Shown: positions 32,001-47,000 of the stretch, piece after piece
Numbering within the stretch: the stretch's first letter is position 1
How the letters are laid out: the number at the start of each line of letters is the position of its first letter
Assembly: GCF_000699445.3 (NCBI RefSeq)
Contig: NC_067202.1
Location: 16,215,644-16,279,643, forward strand
From: Schistosoma haematobium
Lineage: Eukaryota; Platyhelminthes; Trematoda; Strigeidida; Schistosomatidae
DNA: 64,000 nucleotides
Reading direction: 5' to 3'
The notes under the pieces: generated by a model
What the model saw: the letters and a program-made list of their open reading frames with translations, nothing else
What the model was told of the DNA's origin: nothing
Databases searched by the model: none
Made by a program: the position numbers and the translations under genes

Positions 32001-35000
32001 TGAGCGAGCTAAACGATCTTGATTCAAGTTTCAAGTCCAAGACTGTCTTAATTTGAGGCTTGCCTTATTTCTGATTGTTGTCTATTATTTTCCATATTAA
32101 ATGTAAGTGTATAGTGTGCGCTGGTTGAGTTGTCGATTCACCATTTCTTTTATTCTGCTCTTTTCCAGTTCCCTCCATCACGTTACTATGGATGCTCCCC
32201 TACTACACAAAGCACCAACTGTCTAGATGCAAACCGCTATAGTGAAGATGGCTTGTTGTTGAAACTCATGACTTTCAGTATATTTCATATTTTAAAAAGA
32301 TTGGACAATAGTTGACATGTGGAATGAAGTGTTAAGGTCAATAAGTCAGGGTTAGGAGTATAAAAAAAGCCAGAGTTGATGAGTTTTAGGGCTAGTTATT
32401 AGGTTTTAAAAGATAATGAACTAATAATTAGGGCATAAACTCACTACAGAACAATGAACTAAAGACTAAATTATCTATATTTAGCTCTCAGAATGATGTT
32501 AAAACTCCTAATTCTTTACTATTTTAATATTATTCTGTGTTTTACGGCTTCTGTTACACGAAAACTGCATGCTGTAGTTTATCTTTGTTTTGCTAATCTC
32601 AAGGTTGCACTTAAAATTCCCCTAGGAGGTAGTGTAAGATGAATGCTTTGTGATTTGAATATCGTTCTTCAGCACAGATACTATGGATATTTTTGCAAGA
32701 GATTTTATTGTCTTGTGACCTCTGGCAAACATATCACATGACGGGCCACCAATCAGAATTTCGATTCTACTTTGGTCTATTTTGCATCCATTATTTATTC
32801 CATGGCTTAGCGTCTCTAATTTAGCCAAATACACATCCGAGCAGCACGGCTAGTAAGCTTAAGTCAATAACAGAGCATGACCAATCGTTTAAATCTGTAC
32901 TTGGTAAAAAAATTCCATTGCAAGTATGTCTGAATAGTTTACAAATATAGAATAAACAGGACCAAATAGACGATGTCACTTCTTATTATCAGAAAAGCGT
33001 TGAGACCATCATCAGATTAGAAGATCCAACTGTACAGTTTCACAACATACCATAACACACCTAAGTAAACAGTTTAGTTTGTCTATTAATATATCTTAAC
33101 AAGAAAGCTAAAAATTTATTTCCGAGTCATATCCATTTCGTCTCAACAACGTCAAATAGATAAGTTCAAAGTGTGAGACTTCATTTTCGGAAGTGCCTGA
33201 GGTTGGTTGTATGTGTTAATTCACACGAGTTCTTGATTTTCCCATACTTATGTAGTCGGTTGGATGCAGCTGGACGATTTAGACTTCGCAGATGATCTGG
33301 CTCTTCTATCGCATACACAACAACAAATGCAGGAGAAGACGAACAGTGCAGCAGCAGACTCAGTAGCAGTATGTCTCAGCAAACACAAAGGGGAAAGCAA
33401 GATTCTCCGATACAAAACAACATGCACCAATCGAATCACGCTTGACGGAGAAGATTTGGAGGATGTAAAAACCTTTACGCATCTGGGCAGTACCATTGCT
33501 AGACACAGTGGATCTGATGCAGATGTGAAGGCGCTGATCGGCAAAGCACGAGCAGCATATTTACAATTGAAGAACATCTGGAACTCAAAACAATTGTCAA
33601 CCAACACCAAGGTCAGAATTTTCAATACAAATGTCAAGACAGTTCTACTGTATGGGGTGGAACCTGGAGAACTACGAAAGCCATGATCCAGAAGATACAA
33701 GTGTTCATTAACAGCTGTCTACGCAAAATACTTCGGATCTGTTGGCCAGACAATATCAACAACGACCTACTATGGGGGAGAATGAATCAGATCCTAGCAG
33801 AGGAAGAAATCAGAAAGAAGCGCTGAAAGTGGATAGGACACATATTGAGGAAAGCATCAAACTGTATCACAAGGCAAGCCCCAAGGTCGAAGGAAAAGTG
33901 GAAGATCAAAGAACACATAACGCTGAGAAATGGAGACAGACACGAGAAAAATAAACAAAAATTGGATAGAACTGGAAAGAAAGGCCCAGGACAGAGTGAG
34001 TTGGAGAATGCTGGTCGGCGACCTATGCTCGATTAGGAGTAACAGGCGTAGGTAAGTAATGTAGTCGGTTGATTTCTGAAAACCCAGAAGAAAAACAAGT
34101 CGTTGAGAACCATTTAAGTGTGTTTCTTTCCTGGTGTAAACATCAAACTCTTAATTGTATAAATGTCTAGAAACCCCCGTTATACCCGTCCCATCTAACA
34201 TTATATTCGACTCAAGAAACAACATAATAACAGTGACATGCAATTCTATAGACTGTTCATTTACATTGGTAATATTTTCACAAGTTTAAGAGAAAAATAT
34301 ACAGTACTACTGATCAATGTTCCATTTGGAGGCATGTGTCGGTGGATATAGATGACCGGTTTAAACGACTTTGTTAAACAAACTTTTCTTCGTTTGGGAT
34401 GTTTTCCACAATGCACTTCACTATATTTACCAATATTGCATTATTTCTTGAGTCGAATACATTGTTAGACGAAACGGGTATAACGTGGACTTCTCAATAG
34501 ACAGTTATACGATAAGGAATCTGATATTTACATAAGGAAAGAAATACACTTAAATGGTTCTAAACGACTTGTTTTTCTTTTAGGTTTTCATAAATCAACC
34601 GACTACATAAGTATATGAAAATCAAGAACTTATGTGAATTAACACACACACACACACACACACAACCAACTTCAAGCACTTCCGATACTGAATACTCAAC
34701 TCTTGAACTAAGCTATTCAAGGTTATAGATACAAAATAACGGTCAATATGATTGTGATCTAACTTTTCAACCATATTCTATACTACTATTATCGCATTGT
34801 AATTGCATAACTGAACAGAAAAAAGAAAAGATGTATCACAAATGTATGTTTGAACTAACCGCCAATATACATTTCTATGATTAAATCTAACTCAATTATG
34901 ATAATAATAAATTAGTCTTGATGAAACAAATTACTTAGTTTTATATAAATGACGTACACACTAATTAAGTTTCTATGGAAATTCCAAATTTATCATTAAA

Positions 35001-38000
35001 TTGATAGAAACTTGTCTAAAAAAAACGGTAAACATTTTCCGCTGTAAACTTTTAACATACCTTTCTTTTAAAAAAAAAGAAACGAAATAAAATCGGTGAA
35101 ATAATTTGATGTATTTTAAGAAGTATTTGTTGGTATTGTTGAAAAGTTAGAATTGAATTGACTATGTGTTCATTAATTGTTTGATTAAATTTACAGTGGA
35201 ACTCAACATTGATAGCATTCGATCTGTATCAAGAAGAACCTGACATATATGATATTGATCTCCGCCCAGTGATCAATGAATTGTAAATACATCTCAGTCC
35301 TACAAGAGGTCAGTTGCGACCCGGATAACCCAGTGGTAACGTCTCTGACTGTGAAGCTGGGTGACACAGGATCGAATCCATCAGGGAGCACCAATTCCAT
35401 CAAGATTACAGGTACACCTTGCTGACAAGTGCCAAATAGCACGAAACTCGGGACCAGGGTTTCTTGTTGACTACCTCAAACCACCACCATATATCAACAT
35501 AGTGCACGCAATGTCAAGTCACTTAGACTAGTCGCCACATTGCAACTTGGTCTATAGTATTCTATCTGCACTAAGAAGGACTTGACCCACATGATATTGA
35601 ACACCACTCAGTGATCAATTGTGAACAGTGAAATTCTATCTATTCAAATGGATGAGTGAATTGGTTTGTCTATAAATCTCATCTTGTGTTACTTTCATTG
35701 ATACTTACACAAATTACTTGTTGTCAGTCAGTTCTATGAGATTTCGTCCATCAAATAAAAAAGGTAGCTCAATCAACAAACTGCTTTGAAGCACACTCTG
35801 TGTACGCAAAAACCAGTCTATCAAATAGTGAGTAAACTGAACAGTAATATGTTTAATTTGACCTTAAAATTGAGAGATGCGTTTTTTGAAAGTGGAAGAC
35901 AGGGATCTCTTATGAGTATTATCGAATAGCCGTGCAAGTAATGCTGACTTTTTTGCGTAGTAAAGATGGTTGATGAAACAGAGAATCTCAGTTATAGTTA
36001 CTTTAGTAACTATAAAATAAGTTGTGTATGCACAAACACCGTCCACTTTGACAAGAAATAATCGGTAGAGTAAGTGTATGTTAGAACAAAACTACGTAAA
36101 GCTGAAGTATAAAGTCAGGGAAGTTATATGCTGTTGGGTTGAGGCATTTTAGTTGGTTCAAGCTATATGATGAGATTCATACGATAATCGTGATCAGCGA
36201 TAGGAGACGCCAGGTGTCTGCATCACCACACACAAATTTATTCTTTGTTGTCTCGGAATTTCAGTGTCGGTATCAAATTATACTTTCTTCCATGAATTCG
36301 ATCCTTTCGAAACAACTGACTTTATGTTTAACCTTTTTCTAAATATCAATGATATTACTCAATATAGTAATTCGTTGGTTGTTCCACATTGATTTAGTAG
36401 TGTAATATGGGAACGTGGACCGATTATGCACACTTATGCAAGGTGCCGTACTAATTACAATTGATTGTGTGAGAATTAGTAATACTACTTGACTGGCGAA
36501 ATTAAAGCCAGCTCTGTGTGGGATTCGAACCCGTGACTTAGTGACTAAAATTCAAACAACTTAACACCTACGCCATAACTTCACAAACTTTAGTGCACAA
36601 TATAATACTGTCATTTATCTAGTTATTTGCTTTAAAAAAAACAATCTGTGGTTAAACACCGTATTTTAATTTCTGTTCTACTCCATGCATAATGAATCTC
36701 ATGTGTTGTCATCATACATCAAAAAATGATTGTGATATTGTCTTTTCTGTCAATAATTTACCTTCAATTCAATCAAATACACATACACGCACACATGTAA
36801 TGTGTAATTAATTACTGTAATTGATTTACCCCATAACATTTATTCATTGAAGAAACTTTCTATTATGCGCTCTTGTCAGGGAATGCCAAATGTTGATTCA
36901 TCAGTGTGTGTGTGGGTGTGGGTGTACGGGTATGCATATGTGATAATTAATAAGATTTCATAAGGCATATATAAAATCGATCTTTCACATATTTTTATGC
37001 TTTGACAAATATATACATGGAAACTCTAATCATTATTCGCTTAGATATTCATTTTAACGGTGATAAGTGGAAAAGATCAATCGGGTAGATGAATATTAGG
37101 TGACGACGATAATCAATAATTTAATAATATATTGTCTGTTTAGAAAAAAATGAAGATCATAACTGGGTAAAACACATATTAAGTTCATATGTTTTACGCA
37201 TTATACAAAAAAGGAACGAAGTATTTGGTATAGTCCAGGAAGTAGTTAGGTAAATGATACCTTCCCCCAGTTGAGTGTATTTGTTAACCCTGATTCATTG
37301 ATTTACAGATTATACTAGTCATTATTTCTTATCTTCAAGTGCTTTATAGTAGTAATAAGAACTAATTTCAGACTGATTCTCTTGGTAGAATAATATCAAT
37401 TCAAGATAAATACCATAGTAATAAAAGTTATCATAATATCAGTGGGGGTAGGAAAGATTTAATATAGGTAACATGATTCAAGAAGAAAAAATCCATTTAT
37501 GGAATAAAAAACTATGAGCCAACTTTAAAACTTAAGGTCAAAAGGAAAACAGTTGATGAGTACATTTGCATCACTGCAGACGATTACGAGGCATACAACT
37601 CAACGACTTCAACTAGGAGGTTCGTACTACTTAACACAGTTTAGTCCAACTATCAGTGATTTCACAGACTAATATTATATCTGTGTTTGGTCCAACTTCT
37701 AGCTTTCTTCCAGCCTACTCCTAAACTAGAAAACATCGAGCATCGAGGCAAGCGGACGATGGGTCAAAGTAACACACGTCCCAACTACCTTAGTTGATGA
37801 AGATTCATTACTTATTCAACTGAATTGTCATTTTTAGCTAGTAGATTGAGCCTAACATCAGCATCTGTATTGACTTAAGTCAACTAGACTAACAGTTAAA
37901 TTGTATACAACTTGATCGACAGAATTCGATCATCACTAAGGAATAGACAATCATAACATAGATTATTACTCAGTAATCAATTCATCTATCATTGGAATTG

Positions 38001-41000
38001 GTTTATTTATTTGCGAAGATTTATTCTTTATGTAACAAGTTAAGCAGAAAGAGTGTAACAATTTCTACATCGTGAAAATGATTGAAAAAAAATCTCCGTG
38101 AAGCAAGTTATTATTATTATTATTATTATTAACGGCTTCACTTAGTCAGTCAGTCAGCTACAACGTAGGACCAGGCACATACATACATCGGTCCAAGTTT
38201 CCATATCTCATTAACACAAGATGGACACCGGATTCATAAAAGTAGTTAATTCAACGGTGGTAATATATAAAAGAAAGATTGAGCATAAGGATATAATACA
38301 GGAAGAAAGAATTAGTTCGTAGAAAGACAGATATGAAGCGATTTTAATCTCTTAGTTTAAGGGAAGATAGAGAGTGTATACACCGACGCCATTGTGGTCG
38401 ATTCCAAGCCATGTCACCAAGAGTCTCCAACCATTGGTTACGATAGTCACGCGGACCCCAACCAAGTAGTCTGCATCTACCAACATGGCTCAGACTAGAA
38501 GTTAGTGACTTCAAGCACTGATGCCACGTTTTGGTTTGGCCACCCCTAACTTTCTTCCAACCATCTCCAATACCGGATAGCATTGCACGTCGTGGTAATC
38601 GGTGTTCAGGCATACGTAACACGTGGCCCAACCATCTCAGTCGATGAAAATTCACAACCTCATCAACTGATTTACCATCATTCCCTAATACCCTGCGTTT
38701 AACCTCACTATTACTTACCCGGCGATCCCAGCAGACGCCAGCAATATTTCTAAGGCATCTGTGGTCACATACTAATAGCTTACGAGTATCTTCTACTCTT
38801 AATGGCCATGTTTCGCTGCCGTAAAGTAAAACAGAACGGACTGCCGCGCATTCACTTTTCATACATTTCAGATCAAATGGAAGTAATAAGACATTTTCAG
38901 ACCGCAAGCATAATAATAAACAAATTATTTACGTATAGAACATAGTCACAAAAGCTTCTAAAATATGAATTAAAAGGATTCGATTATAGAATGTATAAGT
39001 AAGTGATTAAAAAGAACTTTATGTGGTCGGATTTAATTAGTGAGAAATTATGATGGATTAAGTTTTGTTATAATTAACACTTATCAAAAATGTATATTTC
39101 TTTATTTCGGGTAGCAATCAACCTTCTGTAGGACTGAGATTTTTGGGCAGATTGATCATTAAGTGATAAATAATAGCAACTGATCACATTCAGTCAGTCA
39201 GTTGCAAAGTAAAACCTGGTACGTACGTACGTTTATCAGTTCAAGTTACCTTTGGACCTTAAGTTGCTGTTTCTAGTCTTACCATTATCCAACCGATCTG
39301 CCTAGCGCGGTAGAACTTGAAAATTACATGCATTTCGGCCTATATAGATCGTTTGAGTAATTATGACAGGCAAGTCAGACCACCACTTCAAGGTAGCAGC
39401 TATGATCGTGATTGACCACATCGCAATTTGATCGATAAAATTTTATTAACACTAAGGAGCAACCAAACGTACACAGGTTATTACTTTATTTACTAATTAA
39501 TCAATATAGTGAGATAGTACTCATGGAAAAGTAAAATATATTTCAGACAAAATATTACATTACTGGTAACCATAAATCAAGACCGGATAAGTTATTGAGG
39601 TATTGAACTCTCTGTTAGTCAGTATTGGGTCCGAACTACACAACTATATCTACTTGCAAACATACACACACCTATACTTGGTTATTGAATTACATCAACA
39701 CCAGTATATTCATTAAGTAACTAAGCCGGTGTATGATTTTAAACATGGTGACTTCGAGTGTCACTAAAGGTATGAAAGCGGTGATTGTTATATCCGAGCG
39801 AAGATTAAATCACGAGTAACTTATGAGACATATTAATTGACTAATATTATCTATACATTCTTTTGGTATAATTACTCAATAATTAGATTATGTATATTTA
39901 TATTCCTCTTATTATAAGCTTTATTTAGACTTATAATTTATTATTGTACGATTTACTGTTCTTAAGCTATGTTCAGTTTATTGACTACTGCCTCCCACGT
40001 TCACAGCCACCTTTTGGCTTTATTGTGTACAAATATTATTTCCTATTTTATGGTGCGTTGCGGTCTGTTTGGTTGATATATAAACCCAATATGTCTGAAA
40101 TAAATGATTCGATTCGATTTTCATATTGGAAGCTGGTTTCTGGTGTTCTGGACTCAAGTGGACGGGCTAGGCGAACATAGGACCAATAAGGACGCTAGAC
40201 TGCCCATACCGGTCGAACGTCATCGGTTTGGCACAGTTCGAAGATTGTATAAGTCGTATTTTGATTGGCGGATAAATCACGTCATAAAAAGCCGGACATA
40301 AAGTCATAACAGTGATCATTTTTTCTTGAGTTGCCTCTAAAAAAAACATTAGATTACAGAGAAGAATTACAGTGGAGAATGTGACCCCAGTGGTCAAGAG
40401 ATAACTGCTTGAAACTGGCCATATAATTTACGTGATAGTTAACTCATACACAAACACAATAAAAGAGTCCCAGAGTGAATATCAACTTCACTTGGAGATG
40501 AAAATATATCCAGCTAAGGATGAAATACCCCACCTGGATTTTATTGCTAGCCAAACTATCCTATTTTTTTTAAAATAAATAAATGTCAGAATGGGTTTTG
40601 TGGAGATTTTTAGAAATTTCACTGATTGAAATCATGAGTCAATTGAAGCTAGACCACCATGGGAAACCTGGAAGCACTGGACGGCCGTTTCGTTCTAGAA
40701 TGGGACTCCTCAGCAGTGTGCGTCCACAATCCCGCCCCCCGCGACATTCGAACCCAAGACCTTATCAGTCTCGCGCACTGCTGAGGAGTCCCATACTAGG
40801 ACGAAACGGCCGTCCAGTGCTTCCAGGTTTCCCATGGTGGTCTAGCTTCAATTGACTCATGATTTCAACCAGTGAAATAAAAAATACGAATGCAAATACA
40901 CTTACCTACATAACCACAGAATAGCCATATAAACTGAATTATTATTTTCTTGAATAGATTCTTTATGTTTCACTTCATATCGTAAAAGATAACCTAAGCT

Positions 41001-44000
41001 GAGTTGAGCTTTTTTAAATAAAATATTACAATGATTGTTTACATTTGTATCATGATGATTCTGTTTACTGTCCATTGATAAGTTTTCATCGATAACAGTA
41101 GTATTCATATCAGTAGTATGATTATGATGATCATTAATAATATTTGTTGTGGAAGTATGCATTTCAACATGAAATTCAATACAGTTTAAATAAGTTAATA
41201 AACGATGACGAATTTGTTGTAATGCAATAAAAGTACGTGAAGTAGTTGATAATGTACAATTAGTTTGATTAGTATTATTATTGTTATTATTATTTAATCG
41301 ATCAAGAAAATGCAATAAACATTTAGATGCTTTAACAAATTCTAATGCTGATAAATAATCACCAGGTAGTTTTATTTCATCATCATTATCTGGAATTGGT
41401 TGAATAGGTATAGATGGTTTAATCTCTTCAAAACTGTCAATTGCAATACAAGAAAATAATATTAAGATATGTAGATATATATATTATGAAGTAGTGAAAA
41501 ACACAATTTATTATTATTACATGATGAGGGGGGTTTGAAGATGTTGAATTTCATCGTTCCCCATCACCAAATGACCTTAGTCAGACAACCATTGAAAATT
41601 AGTTACGCAGAGGCTGGAAATCATAGTCTTACTTATAAGGAAACCCAAGAATCTATACAACTATATACTGATAATTATTATGTGCATATTAGTGACCAGA
41701 TTCGAGAAGAAATTCTAGGGATTCTAGTGTCGGGTGACAGACAGTTACCTAACGAAAGTATTGGAAGGTGAATTTATTGGTTAGAAAAAAACACCGTAGG
41801 ATTCCGGCTGTTAGGTCCCGATAAACATAATGAATGGTAACTTTGGGATCCATTTATGGACCAATAATAAACGTATATTTTTATCGTTTAATTGTTAGAT
41901 AACTAAACTATTCATATTCATAATTCTCTTATTATAAACCTTATTTTGACCTATGAACCATTATTATACGTTTTACCATTCTCGAATTATGCCCTGTCTA
42001 TTAGTCACTGCCTCCCACATTCACAGCCACATTTGGCCAATTTTTTTACAAATGTTATTTTATGCTACGTTGTGGTCTGTTTGATTGGTATATAAACTCA
42101 GTATAATTGAAATATAAGGATTCATGTTACAGAGGCTGAGACTGGTGTTCTGGACTTAACTGGCTGGGCTAGGCGGAAAGCAGGACCAATCAGAAATATA
42201 GGCTGCTCACACGTGTTTACGCGTCCTTGGTCCGATCGATAATTCACTGATCCCCTAATTGGCGGTCGCAAGATATAACACCGGCTCAGTGGTTTGGAGG
42301 TCAAGTGTTCTTGCAGGAGACCGAAGATCCTGGGTTCGGTCGCCGCGTGTAGAGTAGTAGATACGTACTGCTGAGGAGTCCCATACTGGGGTGAAACGGT
42401 TATACAGTGCTTCCACGTTTTCAATGTTGGTCTGACATTGATTTCAATGAAATTGGACTCACCATTTAAATGACACATATGTCATTATCAAAACGAGTCC
42501 GCCGGAAAGCACCGACAATTTGACCAACAATGTATTTGATGAAATAAAATTCACATTATAAATAGATTCAGACAACAAACTACCATTTTTGGACATATGG
42601 ATCACCAGAAACAATACAGTGAAACTCGGAACTCAAGTATATAAGAAGCTAACGCATACCGACTAAATGTACAACGAAAATGTAACAACGCAATGACTTA
42701 TAAAACAAACTGTATACAAACCTCATTCAAAACAATGAAAACACACTGCGACACTGCCACTACATGAAGAAAATGATTACCCACAAAACTTCATCATGAA
42801 TTGTTTATTGAATCAACCATTAGAAAAAAATAAAAAATCAATTACAAACAATCAGAAAATGGATAATTTTACTCTACACAAGGAATATCTTCCAAATGAC
42901 AAACAAATGATTAAGACTGCTATGAATAATTGAAGCCTACAAGATGGTTTTGATTGACAATGTGCAAACCAAAGGACAAAACGACAAATAAAGACAGGAT
43001 GAGTATCATTTACAAGATAAATTACAGTAATAGAGACAAACACTTCATATTATGAAGTGACCACCCGCTGTCTAAACCTAAATGAGCATCAGTAAGATGT
43101 TAAACATCACCATAAAGCTTCGGTTGCATATGGACAACTATGGATATGAGTTCGACTGAAAAAACATTGACATAGGAGACAGTGGTAAGACAAAGAAAGC
43201 CAGAGATTTCTCAGAAGCCTGAGACTTCATTCAGTCATTAATCAATCAAAAGATGTATCAAAATCAATCAAATCTATCAGTGGATATGAAAAAAGACCCA
43301 AAACCGAGAGATCAGAAATCAAGTTACGCGAGAAAACAATCAAAACAAATAGCGACCACTCACCTATGGACAACAACTAATCAAATTCTATGTCGATAAA
43401 ACAATCTGCTAGTCAATTGTGGAGAGATTCTGAAAGCTCTTTTTTGAATAACGAACTGATGATGTTGCCCAAAAGGACAATAAAAGCTTCACAACCAAAC
43501 CACCTCGTTTAAAAAAACACAGCACCGAAATTAAAAAGCACTGGGCAGCTGTTTTATCCTGGTATGGGACTTCTCAGATGATTGCGCAATATCGTGAACT
43601 GATGAAATTTAGGCGTGTAAACTATTAGATGCCAGGCTAACGGTCTAAAGGTTAAGTACTTGCCGTGATACCTGGAGGTCTTTGGTTTCATCAACAACCC
43701 ATTTTACAATACTCCAATTTTAATGACCTGATGTTAATACTAATCATGACAAACTTTGTTGTAAATAAGCTCAATTGTAGGGTGAAGGTTGAAGGTAATC
43801 GACAAGAAACTCTGCCTAATTTGGGTTTCGTCCTATTTGGTACTCGTCACAGACGTGTGACTGTAATCTTTAGGGTACTGTTGCTTCCTAACGGATCTCA
43901 TCCTGTGTCACCCAGATTCACAGTCAAAGACGTGGCCATGGTGGAGCTGAACTGTGTAAAACAGGATTGAATCCTTCGGAAGGTATCAGTTCCTTTTAGA

Positions 44001-47000
44001 TCACAAGTACACCTTGTTGATGAATACCAAATAGCACAAAACTTAAATCCAAGGTTTGTTATCAATTAGCTCCAACTATTTAGCATCTCAAAATAATGCT
44101 AGACAAGTCGAGTCACTTGAAATAGTGGCCACACAGTAACTTGATCGATAGAATTCAACCAGCGCTAAAAAGGACTTGACATACATGACATTGGTCACTA
44201 CTTTGTGATTTATCAATTGTACGTAAATTAAATTAGAATTATCAATAACAGACTAGTTTTTAATGGTGAAATATCGACTTACCTATATTCTAAAGTAGAG
44301 AAAAAAGTTTGATATTTTCGTGTAGCATTGAAGTGACGCCGATTCAATGATGATTGTGCATGTGAATTTCGAAAGATAGGATCATTCGTCAATGAAGAAC
44401 AAAGATTATTACTAAAGATGAAATGTAGAAGTCAAGAATGGATTGGTTATTAAATATAATACTTATTCATCATTACAATAAGGATCATTATTATAAATAA
44501 TTATATTATTACTGCTAATAACAATCATTGTAATAAATGTTTGGTTGGTCAGTTAAGATGGTTTATTCTCCACCTTTCTCTTTCTTCTAATAGTCGACAG
44601 GATTATGAAGACCTCGACGTCTGAGATGAAACACGGAATACAATATACAGCTTGCATTCAACTAGACGATTTGGACTTCGCAGATTACCTAGTCCTTCTA
44701 TCTCATACACATGAACAAATGCAGATGAAGACAACTAGTGTAGCAACAGTCTTTGAGTCAGTAGATCTCAACATACACAAGGGAAAAGGCAACATCCTCA
44801 AATACAACACGAAGAACACCAACACAATCATACTTGATGGAAAAACTCTGGAAGAGGTGGAAAGTTCCACGTATCCGGAAAGAATCATCGATGAACATGA
44901 AGCATCTGATTCAGTCGTAAATGCGAAGATTGGCAAATTAAGGACAACATTCCTACAGTTGAAGAACATATGGAACTCAAAACAACTATCGGTCAACCAA
45001 CATCAAAGTCACAGTCTTCAATATGAACGTACAATTCTACTGTACGGAGATGAAACTTGGAGCACTACTACAACCATCATCAACAAAGTACAAGTATTTC
45101 TAGACAATTGTCTACGTAAGATATTCAATGTTTGTTGACCGGATATCATCAGCAACAACCTACTGTGGGAGAGAACGAACCAACTTCCATTTGAAGAGGA
45201 AATTAGGGAAGATGACGGCACTGGATAGGACACACATTGAAGAAATCCTCAAACTACATCACGAAGCAATCGCTAACTTGGATTCGTGGAGGGAAACTGA
45301 AGAAAGGAAGGTCAAAGAACACATTGCACTGAGAATTGGAAGCACATACGAAAAGGATGAATAGCAACTGAAAAGGATTGCCCGGGACAAAGTTATATGG
45401 AGAATACTGGTGGATATTCTAATCTCCTCAACGAGGAGTAACAGTATTATATTGTATTCTATGAACCGAATAGACTATTCGATTGTGGAGTTTTCAATGC
45501 TATTCTCTGGAGAACATCATCAGCGTTTACTTCATGTAGAAGTGAGCTTTTCATTCACTGTTCTACAAATGTTGTTTTAACTAGTTCTTCAATCTCGAAA
45601 TTATATGTGTAAACCTATAAATACACCAGCTTCTTCCATGCACTAATTAATCTTTGGAATAAAGTTTCCTTCATGGTTAACATTTTTTATTTCCAACTAA
45701 GAGTTTGAAAGTTGAACAATTTCAGGAACTAGGAAGTGATTAGAAAGTTCGTGCCTTAACACTCCAATACAAAACGTATCAGTTGTTTCATTTCATATCC
45801 AACTGAATCTTACCAGTCACAGCTTATATATATATGATTATCCTAAATCTTAACTGTAAGCATCAACTCTAAGCTCTACAACCCAATCATAACTCAAACC
45901 CCGATCCTACATCCTAAACTCTAAATTCTAAATCTTAGACTTAAATCTAAACTTAAATGTTTATTGATGCTTTCATTGTTAAAACTAATCATCACATTTC
46001 AACAAATAACATTCTACTGTGATAAAATACGCTTTGGCCTCGAAATATCTTGATCCTTCTTGATTATTGGCTCGATTGTATAATTCAGCTTTGCCTAATC
46101 CTTTTAAACATGAGATCAAAAGATAAATGGAGTCAACTGTATAATTAATTAAACTTGCCTCATATTTGGTGAATGTATATTAGAAGGATCTGTATTGGTA
46201 AGACATGATGTATTTCGAAATATAGTAGGACTTGTCTCCAATGTTGTTCCTGTTACAATGGAACTTAACCATGGAGCTTGTGCATTACTTAAAATCATTA
46301 ATTCATCCAAAGTTATTAAGAATGTGGAGCAAGATGCGTTTAACATACCAGTTAATTCATCAATACGCTGATTAAAGCAAAACGAAAGTGGAAAATTAAA
46401 TAACAGAAATTAATTTCTACAATAACAAAACTGTTGGTGAATATATGGTTTAAATACCTGATTCATATATAGGACAAAGATTAGAACATCATAGGATGAA
46501 ATATTGAATACACAATAATGTTTTCATCCAGCCAACTTATCTATGTTCACAAATAGCTTGAACTATAAGTTCTTGGATCAGATCATTTCTATATGTCGTT
46601 ATTAATTCATCGGCTCCTGTGGAGATGGGTATATAAGTCGTTTCATCCAAGATAATTGAAGATTATTATCTGATGTGATTGAAAAGAGACAACAATAAAT
46701 CCAAAGGTAGCTCCATAATCGAACACCTGGTAAACACATTTCATCACATTAAAACGCATCCACAGTTTAAATTCATCAACAAGATGAATTGAAATAAAAT
46801 TGATCTTTAATAAACTGAGGTTTAGTCTGTTTAACACAGCGGAACCTTTTGTTGTACATTTAGAGAAGCTAGAATTGTGTATTCAATCTGTTCTTCTATC
46901 GTATTTTAATCTTAAGTTTTCTAAAGCTATTTAGATACCTAGTTTTCTTCTGTATTGACTATTTTTTTTTTGCCTATAACCGACTAATTTCTGTTGGACA

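Larger units (their letters stand above)
33190..34690. mobile_element. Fold-back element with ~300-bp inverted arms, host of an RTE insertion
   Basis: Left arm 33196-33262 plus 34072 to about 34240; right arm about 34400-34690 inverted. Both begin TCGGAAGTGC.TGA.GTTGGTTG and share TTAATTCACA, AGTTCTTGATTTTC, TATGTAGTCGGTTGATTT, AACAAGTCGTT and GTTATACCCGT. By eye roughly 85% identical, so an old MITE- or fold-back-like element. No transposase. Confidence 0.7.

Noticed and set aside
34640..34664. CRISPR-like or regulatory repeat
   Set aside because: Plain (CA)n microsatellite; no spacer structure, and the genome is eukaryotic.
36498..36600. Minus-strand tRNA gene
   Set aside because: Has a B box but no matching acceptor stem or D arm; looks like a decayed SINE head.
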